Assembly (NCBI GenBank): GCA_031002005.1
Contig: JARYHS010008074.1
Coordinates: 346,790,932-346,854,931, forward strand
Source: Vandiemenella viatica
Lineage: Eukaryota; Arthropoda; Insecta; Orthoptera; Morabidae
Length of the DNA stretch: 64,000 bases
Direction: 5' to 3'
Position numbers and translations under genes: made by a program. Under the pieces are notes generated by a model that saw nothing but the letters and a program-made list of their open reading frames with translations, did not search any database and was not told the origin of the DNA. This document shows, piece after piece, positions 1 through 11,929 of this stretch (its first letter is position 1; every line of letters starts with the position of its first letter).

Positions 1-742
1 TACCAAGAAACTGGTGGGCTGAAGTTTATTTGCACGTATACTATTTTCATTCGTCCGAAAAAATTCATGTATATCAAGCTTCGATAATTTGGCTAAGAAA
101 TTTCATTACTACATTACTGAACAACCCTAGATTATGTTAAAAAGTCACGTTTGATTCAATTGCGAAGTGAATAGATATACTTGTGGCTCGAAACGCCAGA
201 TCCTTTAACTCTGCAGATAAAATATCAAAAGTGAATCCGGAATAATATTATCATAAACAGAAGACTAATGCTGAATGCCAGAGATCATGCTTAAAGTAAA
301 TCTCTGTTGTTTTTACGGCTATCTATGTCGTTTAAAAATTTATATCTGGAATTAAAGGAAAGAATACTTCAAGCTATGGCTTTTAAAAATTGAATATATC
401 GAATTAAAAGAAAAAATACTTAAAAGTTTTGTTTAGTGTGCAAAATAGTTATTACTATAAGTTATCTTACTGCTTTAATTAATGTCTATGGTCAGAGACA
501 TTGTGTTGTGTGTTTAGTGCGGAGTATGCGGCATCTAGTGATTTCTCCTGTGGAATTTCTCACCATACGTTCAGAATTTTATTTAATGCTCCTACATGAT
601 TTAACGTTGAAACATAAGACATGCCAGACAAGTGAATTAAGATTCTAAGCTTTAAAATGGTGAAAACTCCATCGAAATCTGCTCCGTAGTTTCCGAGTTT
701 TTATACGACCAATATGTCCGGTTTTCGTTTTATAGATATAGA
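1..742 (-). mobile_element. Helitron-like short element, 3' end beyond window
   Basis: Reverse-orientation copy of the element at 39777-40666. Its 5' terminus on the minus strand is TCTATATCTATAAAACG, ending at 742 and preceded by an A in an AT-rich run of TTAA repeats. The 3' end, with hairpin and CTAG, would lie about 140 bp beyond base 1. It encodes no recognisable protein and should depend on proteins from another element. The Helitron assignment is inferred from terminal structure in the other copy. Confidence 0.55.
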
Positions 743-1481
743 TTAATTAATTAATTAATTATATTATTAGTGATCTGTTAGTTCTATAAACATGAATACA
801 TTTCTATAACACTGTTCATATGTATTAAATTTTAGAAGTTTTTTTGACTAGTTTGCTTATACAACATTCTAAAGTAGTTTAAATCGCGATATATGTCGTC
901 ACTAGCAGCTTCTCTACTAATAATAATCAAATTTCATCATTTCTTATGCTGTAAGGTCATTCTGGCACAGGCTGCATTTAAACTTAACCTCTAACTCCCC
1001 TATTATTGCCATTACAAAATCAAACAATACTCACACACCTTAAATGCATCACAACTACATTTCAAATAGTAGCAACATTTTCTGCATGTGGATTTCTCGA
1101 TTGCATAGCATTAGTTATCACAATTTCATTACACTCCTTCAGTGTGAAATGCAATAGGACTAAGCAAGTGCAATAACACATTCACTGTATCGCGATGTAA
1201 ACTTGATCCCAATATTTACAGCAGTGCACTTACATAAGAAATAAATCAGTTTGGACTTGTGAGTACATTAACATAGATCTACTCAGAATTTGCTGGCGAA
1301 TTAAAATTCATTTCAACTTTTGAGATGCAGTAATTTATGATAGGGAAATGAAAGCATACTTATCACAATTCACAGTTCAATAAAAGGGCAGTTTAATGTT
1401 ACGATTGTGATTGTAAGTACACTAATATTTTAGTGCAATATATCTCGGAAATGTTTTATTGTATTAAAGAATTATTAACAA
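1..1481. repeat. Left arm of long inverted repeat
   Basis: This segment is the reverse complement of 39039-40531, collinear throughout with scattered substitutions and small indels (about 3 differences over a 70-codon stretch compared by eye). The arms are separated by about 37.5 kb. Homology stops sharply at 1481/1482, exactly where the other arm meets the CTAG end of a Helitron-like element, so this arm keeps the unoccupied site. Confidence 0.85.
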
Positions 1482-3361
1482 TTATATTTTGTAGACTTTA
1501 TTTGTGAGGTGTTTAGATTTAGGTTGTGCTTTCCGGTATTAAGTGACTGCTCTTAACATACAAGAACTATTATCTGTTAACGCACAGGAACAGTTCTATT
1601 CTCCATTACAATGATTAAATTTTCTTTTTCTTTAGAATGTTTACAACTGATACAATTATCTCTTTGTGGCAGGTTTTCAACTGCATTTTGAAAAAGAAGG
1701 CCAATTTGCAGTGATAGGATGGATATCAGCATCCAGATACAACTAGAGGCATCAACTAAATTTATCACTACTGCTCCCATACACTTTGACTTTCAAAGAA
1801 GAATTTGAATAAAAACGTATTAGATACATGATGTACTGGAAGATCATCTTTTTTTGTGGCCTCTGACATTTCCAGTGTATAATGATTCTAATTTCAAGCA
1901 GACTAACATCCTCCTAATTGTTTTGGCTTACTCTGTTAAATACTGTGCCCAGGCAGTGCTAAAAAGACTAAAATATGAATTATGTATCAAATGTGTTTTA
2001 GTTATGAGAAGCTATACTAATAGGCTACACTAATAGGCACTAATATTTCCACTTAGATTCAATAACTATGATAAATTTTATTCACATTAAAGTTTATACA
2101 TTAATTTATTGTGATAAAAATAAGTGTTTTAAAAGTTTTCATTTAAGAGAGGTAAGAAACAGCCTGGGAAACCCATAATATTTAAGAGGGCTAGTTTTAC
2201 TCTCAATGATTCTGAATCTGAAAGACGCTATTCAAAGGACAGTGTTCTGTAGTTCTTTTCGTCGTTATCAATACTCTGTTCAATGACTGAAATAAAGAAT
2301 TATAGTTATTCTTCAGTAACATAGATAAATCAGACTGTAAAAAATTCAGTAAACTAATCTTCTAAATGATTTATATGATCCATTTTAATTTATTTTATTT
2401 CAGTGACTAAAATTCATTTGCTGTTTATCGGTTATTTTTACTCTGTATTCTGCTTATGTGATATAATGCATTTGTGACTAATTGTGAAATTCTTGTTAAT
2501 TAATTCTGCCCTTCCAAACACATTTGTTTACTCTTACTGTGTGTGAGTGTGTATAAAATTTGAAAAAAAAAATCCCTTATTAAATATTATTATTATTTTA
2601 AGAACCGATGCTAGCTGTTGTATTTGGTAAAATATTTGTGTTCTCATCTAATTAAACGGATATTATCTATAAGTCTGCTGAAGTTTCACATATATGCCTG
2701 TTAAAATGAAGGCTGATGAAAAAAGAATATGCTGATTTTTCGACAGCATGTGGAAGGGGAAAAAAACTCACGATCAGTTTTTCTAATGGAAAAGAAATAT
2801 CACTTAAATTGTCTTTATGATTAAATATCGATAATTGGAAGAGAAATATTGTCTTTATCAGAAATAGTAAAAGATTCGTTCATTAGGCTAAAATGACTGT
2901 TAATTGTTCACCAATTTATTTTCAGATGAATAAGAATGATGAAACATTTCAAAGTTTATCAGCTGTTAAAATGATATTTTTCAAAAACTTCTGCTTTTAT
3001 TTACAAAAATGTGAAATAGTGCCTACCAAAAGAAGTCTTTGTAGCACAACAGAAAAACAATTATTGTAATATTTTGTTCGTACTGTTCTGTTGTGTCTGA
3101 CGGGAGCTTATGCCTATCATGTGTGACGTCACAAACTGAGAGGCCAGGCCCTCTCCCTCCAGATGGTGTTGGCAGAAGACAGAAGGCGAGAAGATGAATG
3201 GAAAGAAGCAAGGTATTGCAGTGAATGTCCGAAATGATATCATAACACAAGATAATGTAATGCGTGTCTGTTGATAGACCAAGTAAAGAAATTGAAGATG
3301 AGTGATGGCAGCAATGATAAAAATGATTAAATTGAGTTAGAATACTTGAGTTCGAATACTT
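1482..3361. other. AT-rich stretch, no gene seen
   Basis: No convincing coding region, splice-flanked exon or complete transposon terminus was found. Short open frames lack codon-like composition. A GC-richer patch near 3090-3280 precedes the protease remnant and may belong to the same lost retroelement. Confidence 0.5.
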
Positions 3362-3588
3362 AAGCTTCTGGTGGATTCAGGAGCATCGGTGTTGCTTCTC
3401 AGAGCAGAATGTGTAAGAGAAAATCAGCGTTTTAATATGACAAATGTCATCAAGATCAAAAGAATCTCTGGAAGAACCATCCCCACAGAAGGCCCACTAA
3501 TGGTTACACTAAATGCAGGGAAGTAATTAAGGATGAAGCAGCAATGGGGGTAGATACCCCATATGATGGGATAATCAGCCGAGATTGA
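3362..3588 (+). pseudogene. Retroelement aspartic protease fragment
   Basis: Reading from 3362 gives KLLVDSGASVLLLRAECV, with the active-site triad D-S-G at 3374-3382 inside the usual hydrophobic-hydrophobic-D-S/T-G-A context of retroviral-type proteases, followed by a plausible flap (EGPLMVTL). The frame hits TAA at 3524. After a shift of frame, YDGIISRD (3562-3585) resembles the conserved C-terminal (I/L)-x-G-R-D protease motif and is followed at once by TGA. This is therefore a frameshifted remnant of an LTR retrotransposon pol gene. No reverse transcriptase follows; the sequence runs into the poly-T end of the minus-strand LINE at 3652, whose insertion may have separated the protease from downstream pol. 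No LTRs were identified. Confidence 0.7.
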
Positions 3589-5823
3589 TTAAAACAACAG
3601 TGTTTGATTCGTGTTATTACCCGAAGAGGAGGGGTGGAGAAATACGGTATATCTTTTTTTTTATTGGCCTTTAACCTTGTCGGCCATACAGCCAGCCTTT
3701 ATAAACTTTACATTGATGTGAATATTGGATTTTCATTTAGTTATGAAAACTTAACATTGTTGTGTACATGGGATTTTTCATTAGTTTGGTAACCTATATT
3801 ACAATATTTCTGACTATTCACTTATGGGTTGCTCACATTCATAATTTGACATTGTATACTTGCATTCGCACATATATGTAGGATACATTAAACAAGAAAA
3901 TTCTAATTGGTATAAAGGGTCCACTTTTGTGGTGTATATAAGTAGAGCTCAGATAAGTGTATTTCCATCTTCTAGATAAATCCTTTTCTAACAGTGCATG
4001 TTTTTGTCGATAAGTTGAGACTTATCTAAATTAATTACCAGTAAGATGTTATATATTTACAATGTGTCTGCATCTAGAGAACACCTTAAAAGAGGTAATT
4101 TTTGAGCGTATAATTGTTGCAGTTTAAAGATTTAGATGAGGAGAACTCAAATAAATATGTCTCCATCCTTAAAATATGTCATTAATGTCCTATAAATGTT
4201 TTTGTCGCTGGAGGTTAGCAAGATGATCGCATTCGTTGGTAAAGCTATTCCAAAGATTTTCAATCCTTTCAGCATTTTGTCTTGTTGTGGTCTATATTTC
4301 CCAGGAAAATAGGATGTGATTTAAATCACCTACTTCTGTATCTGAACAGTCGCATTGTGGAGTGTCTCTGAGCTGTATTCGATTTAAATGGCTGGGAAAA
4401 TTACCGTGATGAAAACGACTTCTAATGATACTTGTGATGTACCGCCTGTTAACATTCCATTTGTAGTACCAAGGCTTTGCGGGGATGTCTGGTTGTATAC
4501 GGCCATAGTGTGTACCTTTTAGTTGTAAAGAACTATTCCATTCCATTTGCGATAGTCCTTTTGCTCGCTATTTGATAGTTTGGTGGAATTCTGGGGAGGG
4601 TAGTCTTCTTCATGTCCTGACACTATAGCTTCTTTTGCCATCTTGTCGACGTACTCGTTGAATTTGATTCCCTTGTGAAATGGAACCTACAAGAAACTTG
4701 TGGTGATGCCCTTTATGTTGTTGGTGTATATTTCATTGAGGATGTCTGCTATTATGGTTGCCATTCTTGTGTTCCAACTGGGATTTTCAATGCTTTTTAT
4801 TACAATCAGGGAATGATTATTACTTCGGTTTGGTCATGGTTGCTACTATATTTCAATGCCTCTAATATCGCTTTTGCTTCTGCAAGAAAAATTGACGTTT
4901 GCTCCGGTAATGAGTATAGAGCATGATACTGTGATAGTGGGCAGGATAATGTGCATCCTACTCTACTTTCTGGGCTGACCTTGGTGCCGTCTATTTAGAT
5001 GTGTGTTGCGTTCGGGGTTAAGCGGCTTAGTTTCCTGTTAAGATTTTCGTTTACATCCGTGTTCGCCGATTTTTCTAGGAGATGGGTTTGGTAAATAGGT
5101 TGTATTTAAAATTTCTCTATTTTATCACTGATTTCTTCCCAATAGTTATGCGCTTTAGTAATGGTATGTTGTACTGGGTCGCTGAAGCTTGGTTTGCAAA
5201 TTTTTCTACCGCTTGTTTCAATATTTCCATCCGTTCCCTAAGTGGATGAATTTGAGATTTAGTTTGTCTACTAGGAACTTTTCTGACAACTGATTTCTTC
5301 TTATATGTAGAGGCGTGTCCCCGGATTCCACTAGTAGTGCATTCATGGGTGTAGACCTCATGGCACCTACGCATGTTCTGAGGCAGCGGTATTGCAATCT
5401 GTCCAATTTCCGTAGAGCGTCTTTGCTGCCGTTAACGTAAAAGATGCAGCCATAGTCTACTAACAATCTGATCAATGCTCTGTACAAAAGTAGGAGGGTT
5501 TTAGGTTTGGATCCCCACCACGTTCCTGCTACTATCCTTAGGATGTTGAGTCTTTTATCAGATTTGGCTATTACTTGTTGTATGTGGTCTCTCCAGGTAA
5601 GACGATTATCGAGTATCATTCCTAGGAATTTGCATTGCCTTTTCACTGGGAAGTTGTGTGGTCCTAGCGACATGTTGTCTTTGGTGATGAATTTTCGTTT
5701 GGAGAATACCATTACTGTTGACTTATTGGCAGCGATTTCCATACCGTTGTTAAACAACCAGGTACTGAATTCCTCTAATGCTTCGTTCAACATGTGAAGT
5801 ACCACTTTTATAGTTGAACCCTT

Positions 5824-5850
5824 TATATATATATATATATATATATATAT
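5824..5850. repeat. (TA)n microsatellite inside the RT frame
   Basis: A run of TA dinucleotides encodes alternating Ile-Tyr immediately after the QFADN catalytic box of the I-type LINE RT. It keeps the frame open and probably expanded after the element died. Confidence 0.9.
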
Positions 5851-6092
5851 TACTATGTTGTCTGCGAATTGGAGGGTAGTTACATTAGGAGAAAAGAGTT
5901 TCCCCAGTTCGTGAGTATATATTAAATACAACAGAGGTGTTAGTATTGCTCCGTGCGGGAGTCCTTTAAACCCCAAACGAGATCCTATCAATTTTGCTTT
6001 GGCCACTATATATATCACTCTTTCTGATATTAGGGAGTAGATTCCTGCTAAAAGCTTTTGAGAGATTCCCAGCTTGCCGAGTTTCTGCATCA

Positions 6093-6212
6093 TCATCATC
6101 ATCATCATTAGTTTTCTGCCCTCGGGTAGGTTTTCACTTGGCTGCTCTCCATGATCTTCTATCTTCTGCCTTTCTCTTAAGAACCATGTAGTTGCCGTCT
6201 TCCTTGATTTTG
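6093..6212 (-). mobile_element. Short retroposed insert with ATG-repeat tail, in frame within RT
   Basis: A block of about 120 bp interrupts the RT between VVIPVLMQ and KLGKLGIS. It begins with CAT repeats on the plus strand (a GAT/ATG-repeat 3' tail on the minus strand) and is flanked by the 9-bp duplication TCTGCATCA at 6084-6092 and 6213-6221. Removing the block plus one duplication (129 bp, 43 codons) restores a continuous RT. The tail type matches the RTE-like LINE at 11169-11999, so it is probably a truncated RTE copy or an RTE-mobilised SINE. Confidence 0.75.
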
Positions 6213-8029
6213 TCTGCATCAAAACGGGTATTACCACATTGTCATATGCTGCCGAAATATCCAAGAACACTGAACCGAGGTACTAGTTCTTTGTGTATGT
6301 AATATTAATATCTGTATTTAGAATTCACAAATTATCCATAGTGCTCTTTCCTTTCCTAAAGCCGCATTGAGTAGCTGGAAGGCGCTTGTTTCTTTCTAAC
6401 CACCATTCTAGCCTATTTTTGTTTAGGCGTTCCAGAGTCTTTGATGCGCATGACATTAGCGATATTGGCCTATATGACCCTGGGTGTTTTGGATCTTTAT
6501 AGGGTTTCAGAATGGATAGGATAATCTGAGTTCTCCATTCCTGAGGAATCGAGAGGGTTGTCCAGATGTCACTAAAACATTTAGTGAGGAACTGAAGTGC
6601 TATTGTGGGCATGTTGGATAACACCGTGTAGTGTATTCCGTCTATTCCCGGGGCCGTGTCGGAGGACTGTTTTAATCATTGGAGGAATTCTTTGACTGTG
6701 AAGGGTGCGCAGAGCTGGTGCTCAGAGTGTTCAGCAGGATTTGGTGAGTATCGAGGATCTGGATAGGAGGCACTATCTGGAGCTATTCTTTTGGAAATTT
6801 CTTCTATAAACGAGCTGTCTACTGAATTTGTTGTAGGTATATGTTTCCTATCCCTCAAGCATCTTATTCTGTTCCATATTGAGCTCGTGCTTGTTTCACA
6901 ATACTTGATCCAACTTAATCGTTTTTGTTTCTTTAACGTACGTTTGGTCCAAGCACTAGCTTTTTGATACTCTATGTAATGCGTTAGTGTTGGTTCTCTC
7001 TGGTATTTATGTGAAGCTAGAAGTCTTTTTGCTATTGCTCTTGAGCATTCTGAGTTCCACCAACCTGTTGTGGTCTTGCCTGAATGACTTTGTTGTTTTC
7101 TTGGAGGTATCGATTTGTTTGCTGCTACTGTTATTGCTGCATCTAATTGCTTATATGCTTCTATACCCATTACTTTTGCTGGAATTTTGTTGATTTCCTC
7201 TTCCAAATATCGCTTGTATGATGTCCAGTCGGCCTTTTTATGTTCCAGCATCTTGTAGGATGTTTTCTGTTTTCTATAGTCAGGTTGGCATCTGAATGTG
7301 AGTTGAATTGGAAAATGGTCCGATCCCAAAGGGTTGTTTAGTACCTGCCATGTGGCAATGGCTGCTATGCTTGGCAAACAGAGTATGAGGTCAATGGCGG
7401 ATGGTTTTCCGCCTACTCTGCGAATCAGAATGGGGGTTCCGTCGTTCATAATTACGAGGTTCTCGTCTTCTACCATGTCCATTACTGATGTACCATATGT
7501 GTCATCATAATGGCAACCCCAACTCCAGCTATGCGCGTTGAAATCACCCGCTATTAAATAGGGTGGTTATATCTGTTTGAGTAGGTTTGACCAATCAGCC
7601 TGTCCGATCATTGTTCGAGGAGCGCAGTATATTGATACAGCGGTGAATGAGAATTCTTTGAGTCGAATTCGTATTGATACTGCTTGGAAGGGGAGATTAT
7701 TGTTGTTTAGGTGTTGTGGCTCATGCAAAATGTGTTTTTCGATTAAAATAGCTACCCCTCCTTTTCCATCAGTTCGGTCATTTCTATACATCTGGTAATT
7801 TTTAAGTCTAATTTCTTTGTGGGGGTGAAACCATGTTTCCGATAATAAGGCTATATCTATTTGCCTGTTTTGGAACTCTGAACTTAAACTTTCTCAGTTT
7901 GAAAATACAGATCTGCCTTTCCACTGGAGAATTTTTAGCTGCGGGTCGTGAGTGGAGGACGTGTGCAAACTTTGTTTATTATCTGGGTCCATTATGTGGT
8001 AGTTGTGATGATCGCCTCTAGTAGATTTC

Positions 8030-9859
8030 TTAGTGTGATGAATCAACTATGCTATTGGATCTTGTTTGCTCAATTATGGTTACTACCAACGCCATCAGCT
8101 TTTCCACTAGCGGTATTTCCGCCGTTATTATCTGCTGTAGCGCTAACTGGTGATTCGCCTCGAAAGTTCCCGGCATCCTATGTGGTAGTGGTTGATATGG
8201 ATTAAACATTATGAGTTGTGTTGGGCCATTACTTCTCAAGAACAGATTCTGTGGGGTTATGGTACCACTGCCCACTGGCGTTGTTTTTGTAACGTTTGTG
8301 GGCACAGGCGGCTGGCCAACTCTAGTATGATTCGGGTTTCCTTGTAAATGGTTATGTAGATCTGTGTGGCGCGAACGATATTGACTTCCGGGTTCTCGCA
8401 CTTGAGGGCTGCTACCTTCTTGTGTTATTGTGGGAATCTATGATGGATTTAGCGGTGTTACTCGTTTGGCTGCAATAGGAATTGGGTTTTCCTCTGGAGG
8501 TTGCTGGCCCGTTTGAATAAGTTGTGGGCCTGCTGCCGTTAAGTTGGCATAAGTGCGTGGATTTGTAAGGGGGTGCCATTGTTGGGGGTTATTGACTGCC
8601 AAATTTTGTTTTCTTTCTGAGCGCTGTTTGAATTCCGGGCAGGAACGATCGGTAGACAGGTGGTTTCCTTGGCAGTATATCCAACATGGTTAATTTTCGG
8701 AGGTACAATCTTTGAGTTTGTGAGATCCCGCACATCTGCTACAGCGGGTTGGCTTCTACACTGGGCTTGAGTGTGATTGTATGTAAGACATTGGTAGCAC
8801 TGTATTACCGGTGATACATAGGGTTGCACCCCACATCTCATGCCGTACAAGTAAATGAACTGTGGTAACACTTGGGATTAAAAGGTTAAGACGCAAACTG
8901 GTAGGGGGCAGTATTGAACTCCATTGTCTGCTAAAACTTTTTTTTTAGTAAATCTTCTCACTCATAGAACTGGGAAGGGGGAGATTGGTTCGTTTATTAT
9001 CTCATCCAGAGATAGCGAGGTGTCAATGTTCCTAATCATTCCCTGTTTCCTGGTCATATAGTATGGTATTTAAGCCTCTAGGTTATTGTCTTTTAGTGAT
9101 CTCAGTTCTACCAAGGAATTTGCAGAGGTACCGGTCTTAGTTTCTATTCTAATTCTATTCCGCCCTGCGGTAGTTATATTAATTATTTCCGATCTTATGT
9201 AGTTATTATGTAGGAAAAGCATTTTTCCTACTGACATATGGTGCAGCCTGCCAATGTTATTGCTACTTTCCACCATTATGTAGTAAGGACCATTGTCCGT
9301 AGGTGTATATCTATTATCTTGACAATCCTGGTTTATGGGGTAGTCGGGTTTTTCATAATTATTTGGTGGGCCCGGATGGGGAAGTGGAACTGGTATCGGA
9401 GGTAGGTTAGTTGCACTGTTGGATAAACTTTCACTGACTAATGGATCTATTAACTTATTGGGTAACAGGACTGTTGCTATAGGTTCAAGGTTAAGCAACA
9501 GCTAATCTTTCTGCTTGGCGCGTTTACTCAATGGTGATGTATGTTGTTTCTTCTGAGGTGAACGTGATCTTGCGCATGAAAGCGGTTTGGTTTTTTGAGT
9601 CTGTCGGAACTCCCTGCTGATCGTACTGCATCTCTTCCACTGTCATCTGCGCCGGTCGTTCAGCATACGGCGGTTCTTTGGTAGTCTGCGTCTGGTGGAT
9701 ACCAGGGTTGTCTTCCATGTCCTGGAGGGTAGGAGTGATCTAATGGTCTTCGATGTCGACGGCTGTTTCAGGGGGTGTGTTTTCCATCTGGTAATAAGTG
9801 CTTAAGGCCACTCCTACTGTCAGACTGGTCGAAGGAGTCGTTCCAGTATTGTCTGCCAT
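8030..9859 (-). pseudogene. I-type LINE ORF1 (Gag-like, zinc knuckle)
   Basis: ORF1 probably starts at the ATG at 9859-9857 (MADNTGTTPS...), reads through a TAG after about 38 codons and continues as MEDNPGIHQT... . A central block at 9498-9070 contains GPYYIMVESSNNIGRLH and GRNRIRIE, a pattern seen in Gag-like ORF1 proteins of I-group elements. A knuckle CYQCLTYNHTQAQC (C-x2-C-x4-H-x4-C) lies near 8800. A Pro/Asn-rich C-terminal part extends to about 8030. Such proteins bind LINE RNA and carry it as a ribonucleoprotein. The reading is split over several frames, so it is non-functional. Confidence 0.65.
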
Positions 9860-10120
9860 AGTGTTCCGAGACTGCGTCTCTGGAACACTACAGTGTTAGT
9901 TGTCGTTGTTATAGCTTCACTTCTTGCTAATTAAACAATACTGATGTAACAGATGATTAACTCAACGTTGGTAAACACTATCGCACGGAGAACCGAAAAG
10001 TGGAACACTTCAAATACACTACGTCTGGTTGTCTCACTTCGCTCGGTTGAGGAAGCTCGAGCGACCGCAATCGACGGCGGCTCGATGTGAACTGATGAGG
10101 GTAAAATATCCGAGAAGTAG

Positions 10121-10486
10121 TTGAAGAGTCTGCAGGAGGACGTGGGGAACGCGTCGCGCGAAGAAATAATAAAAGAAAGTAGCAGTGCTAAGTGGAATGC
10201 GTCGTTGTTAATAAAGGATTTGAATAAAGAATCTAAAGGACCGTCTCAAGAAGAAATAAAACAAAAATGCCAAGCCGAGCGGAGTTCACCATTGTTACTA
10301 AGGAATCTGCAGAAAGAAAGTGAAGAAACGCCGAAAAATGAAATAGTTCGAGGTATCGGAAGCACGAGAAAATCGCCATTGGTAATGATTATGAATGAAA
10401 AGAAGGATCTGAAGAAAGAAGGTGAGAGATTATTGCAAGAGGAAATAATAAGAAAGAAAACCAGAAGTTGCAGGATCGGAAAATAA
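10121..10486 (+). other. Open frame built of about 29-residue repeats, unidentified
   Basis: A frame of about 120 codons follows a TAG at 10118-10120 and has no ATG at its start, so it is an exon or fragment rather than a complete gene. It consists of about four degenerate repeats of 29-30 residues. They align on an L-x-K/E-E-S block, then (S/K)-x-E-E-I, then a basic stretch and S-P-L-L-L. Examples are DLNKESKGPSQEEIK followed by SSPLLLR, and NLQKESEETPKNEIV followed by KSPLVMI. The protein would be highly charged. I do not recognise the family. It starts about 30 bp beyond the 5' end of the I-type LINE and could be a host exon or a Gag-like fragment. Confidence 0.3.
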
Positions 10487-11154
10487 ATAGTGAGGTATCA
10501 TTGTCTGGGAGAGCGTATGCATTCAATCGATACAGTGAAATCGATTACAGTATTGTATTGCGAGGAGAAAATAATCGACTCCCCACGGTTCGTGAGCATC
10601 CTGCAAAGCTGTTTTACCTGTACTAGCAAGAAAGAATGTAGACGCAGGCATTGCAGTGAGACGGCAACTGCAACGACATGCTTTCATGGCAGCCAGACGC
10701 TGCGTCAGGGGTAGTTGTCATAGGTCACGGTGCGAGACGCAGGCCTTGTGCAACCACAACAAAATGCAGCGAAACAATGCGATCCCTTATCGGGAATATG
10801 CATGAAATTCAAATTTACGTCTACTATTTTTATTTTGAAACTTTATTAGTGTAGAATTAGAGCTATAACGTTTTTTCCTATTTATTCGATTTTTATTTAC
10901 TGATTTTAATTAATCAAAAGTACTTAAAATACAAGAGAAATGTAACTTCGCAACGCTATTGGTCGAATCAAATCGTGACGACCAAGTACACGATATTATT
11001 GTGAACAAAGGCGTAGTTGCTGGGAGTTCTAATCATGGAGGAAGGAAATATATGGAGGAGAAGTGACGTTAAATCGGTGAAGCAGGTTCTAAACTCTCGC
11101 TCATGCGCAGTGGTGGCAGCGGCGATATTGCGCTTCCAAACAAATGCGATGTTC
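10487..11154. other. No gene seen; GC-richer block before THAP exon
   Basis: 10500-10760 is moderately GC-rich without an identifiable product. 11030-11150 contains an ATGCGCA core (resembling half of an NRF1-type site) at about 11103-11109 and several CpGs. If the THAP exon is real, and the intervening LINE is removed, this segment is its immediate upstream region. Confidence 0.3.
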
Positions 11155-11169
11155 ACATTATGTTAGATT

Positions 11170-11576
11170 CCTATTCTCACATATGCTTTGGAAACATGCA
11201 CACTAACATCAAGGGACCTTAGCAAGATCCAAGCATGTGAAATGAAGTTTCTTAGAACGGCCCTCTAGAAAACTAGACTTGACCGCATAAAGAATGATGA
11301 AATTAGATCAAACCTAGAGCTAAGGGAATCAATGGAAGAGAGACTTAGGTCATCAAGACTTCGGTGGTTTGGGCATGTGAAGAGAATGACTAGTAAAAGA
11401 CTGCCAAAAACTTATTTGGAAAAAATGATACTGGGCAAAAGACCAGTGGGAAGAACAAGAAGAAGATGGACAGACCAACTGAAGGAGGACGTAGAGAGAA
11501 GAGGTTGGAATTGGGAGTACATCACAGACAGAGAAACTTTTCTGGACAGGAAAAGGTGGAGAACAATCGTCTATAA
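11170..11576 (+). pseudogene. RTE-like reverse transcriptase C-terminus
   Basis: The frame reads PILTYALETCTLTSRD, then after a TAG (WFGHVKRM, GKRPVGRTRRRWTDQL, FLDRKRWRTIV), the characteristic C-terminal tail of RTE-type endonuclease-reverse transcriptases. The catalytic RT core and endonuclease are absent because of 5' truncation. The coding sequence is cut at 11577 by the hAT MITE, beyond which only the short 3' UTR (11938-11999) remains. Confidence 0.85.
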
Positions 11577-11929
11577 CAGGGGTCTCCAAACTACGGCCCG
11601 CGGGCCACATCCGGCCCGCGGACAGATTTTGTCCGGCCCGCGGACAGATTTTGTCCGGCCCGCGGAGAGCTAGGGGGGCATCCACAAATTTCGTGAGATC
11701 TCGAAACTTTTGGAGACCTTTTTTTTTTTTTTTTTTCTTTTTAAGGTCCCACCCTGGCGTGAATTGTAGACTTTTTTTTTTTTTTTTTAGCTCTACTGTA
11801 ATTTACGGACGCCCCCTAGCAAATTAAGTTTAGTTTACTGAAGTTTTCTAATTTTATGTTGGTTTTGGCCCTCGGAACTTACTGGAGTAATCAGTATGGC
11901 CCTAAGGCTGAAAAGTTTGGAGACCCCTG
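11577..11929. mobile_element. hAT MITE, 353 bp, perfect 8-bp duplication
   Basis: Terminal inverted repeats CAGGGGTCTCCAAACT and its complement (TTTGGAGACCCCTG) lie at the ends. The flanking 8-bp duplication gtctataa is at 11569-11576 and 11930-11937, the hAT hallmark. The interior repeats GGCCCGCGG blocks and contains two long T runs, the second followed by AGCTCTACTGT. No transposase is encoded. Confidence 0.93.

Larger units (their letters stand above)
4290..8010 (-). pseudogene. I-type LINE ORF2: endonuclease, RT, RNase H
   Basis: The endonuclease starts near 7900-7600 (IALLSETWFHP, then MYRNDRTDGKGGVAILI) and continues at 7482-6676, which includes a GSDHFPI motif. RT fragments are 6624-6325 (QEWRTQIILSILKPYKDP, GSYRPISL, CGFRKGKST) and 6270-5218 (FLDISAAYDNV, GLPHGAIL, QFADN). 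RNase H follows at about 5000-4600, with DGTKVSPESRVG, an EAKAILEAL helix and a degenerate VPFHKGIKFNEYVDK segment. The C-terminal tail at 4546-4292 has a CDCS...HILF motif. In a functional element this polyprotein nicks target DNA and reverse-transcribes the LINE RNA. Here it is broken by frameshifts, and the second catalytic Asp of the FADD box is Asn. Confidence 0.8.
3652..10090 (-). mobile_element. I-type LINE with RNase H, decayed, near full length
   Basis: The order on the minus strand is a 5' leader (about 10090-9860), ORF1 with a zinc knuckle, endonuclease, reverse transcriptase, RNase H, a C-terminal Cys-rich tail, 3' UTR and an A-rich tail seen as poly-T at 3652-3662. About 6.4 kb is normal for an I-group LINE. 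The presence of RNase H downstream of RT supports the I group over Jockey or CR1. Several frameshifts and stops show it is dead. The 5' boundary is approximate and I found no clear target-site duplication. Confidence 0.75.

Noticed and set aside
3023..3282. Overlapping minus-strand frames of about 75 codons
   Set aside because: Composition is not coding-like and no domain or splice signal is seen.
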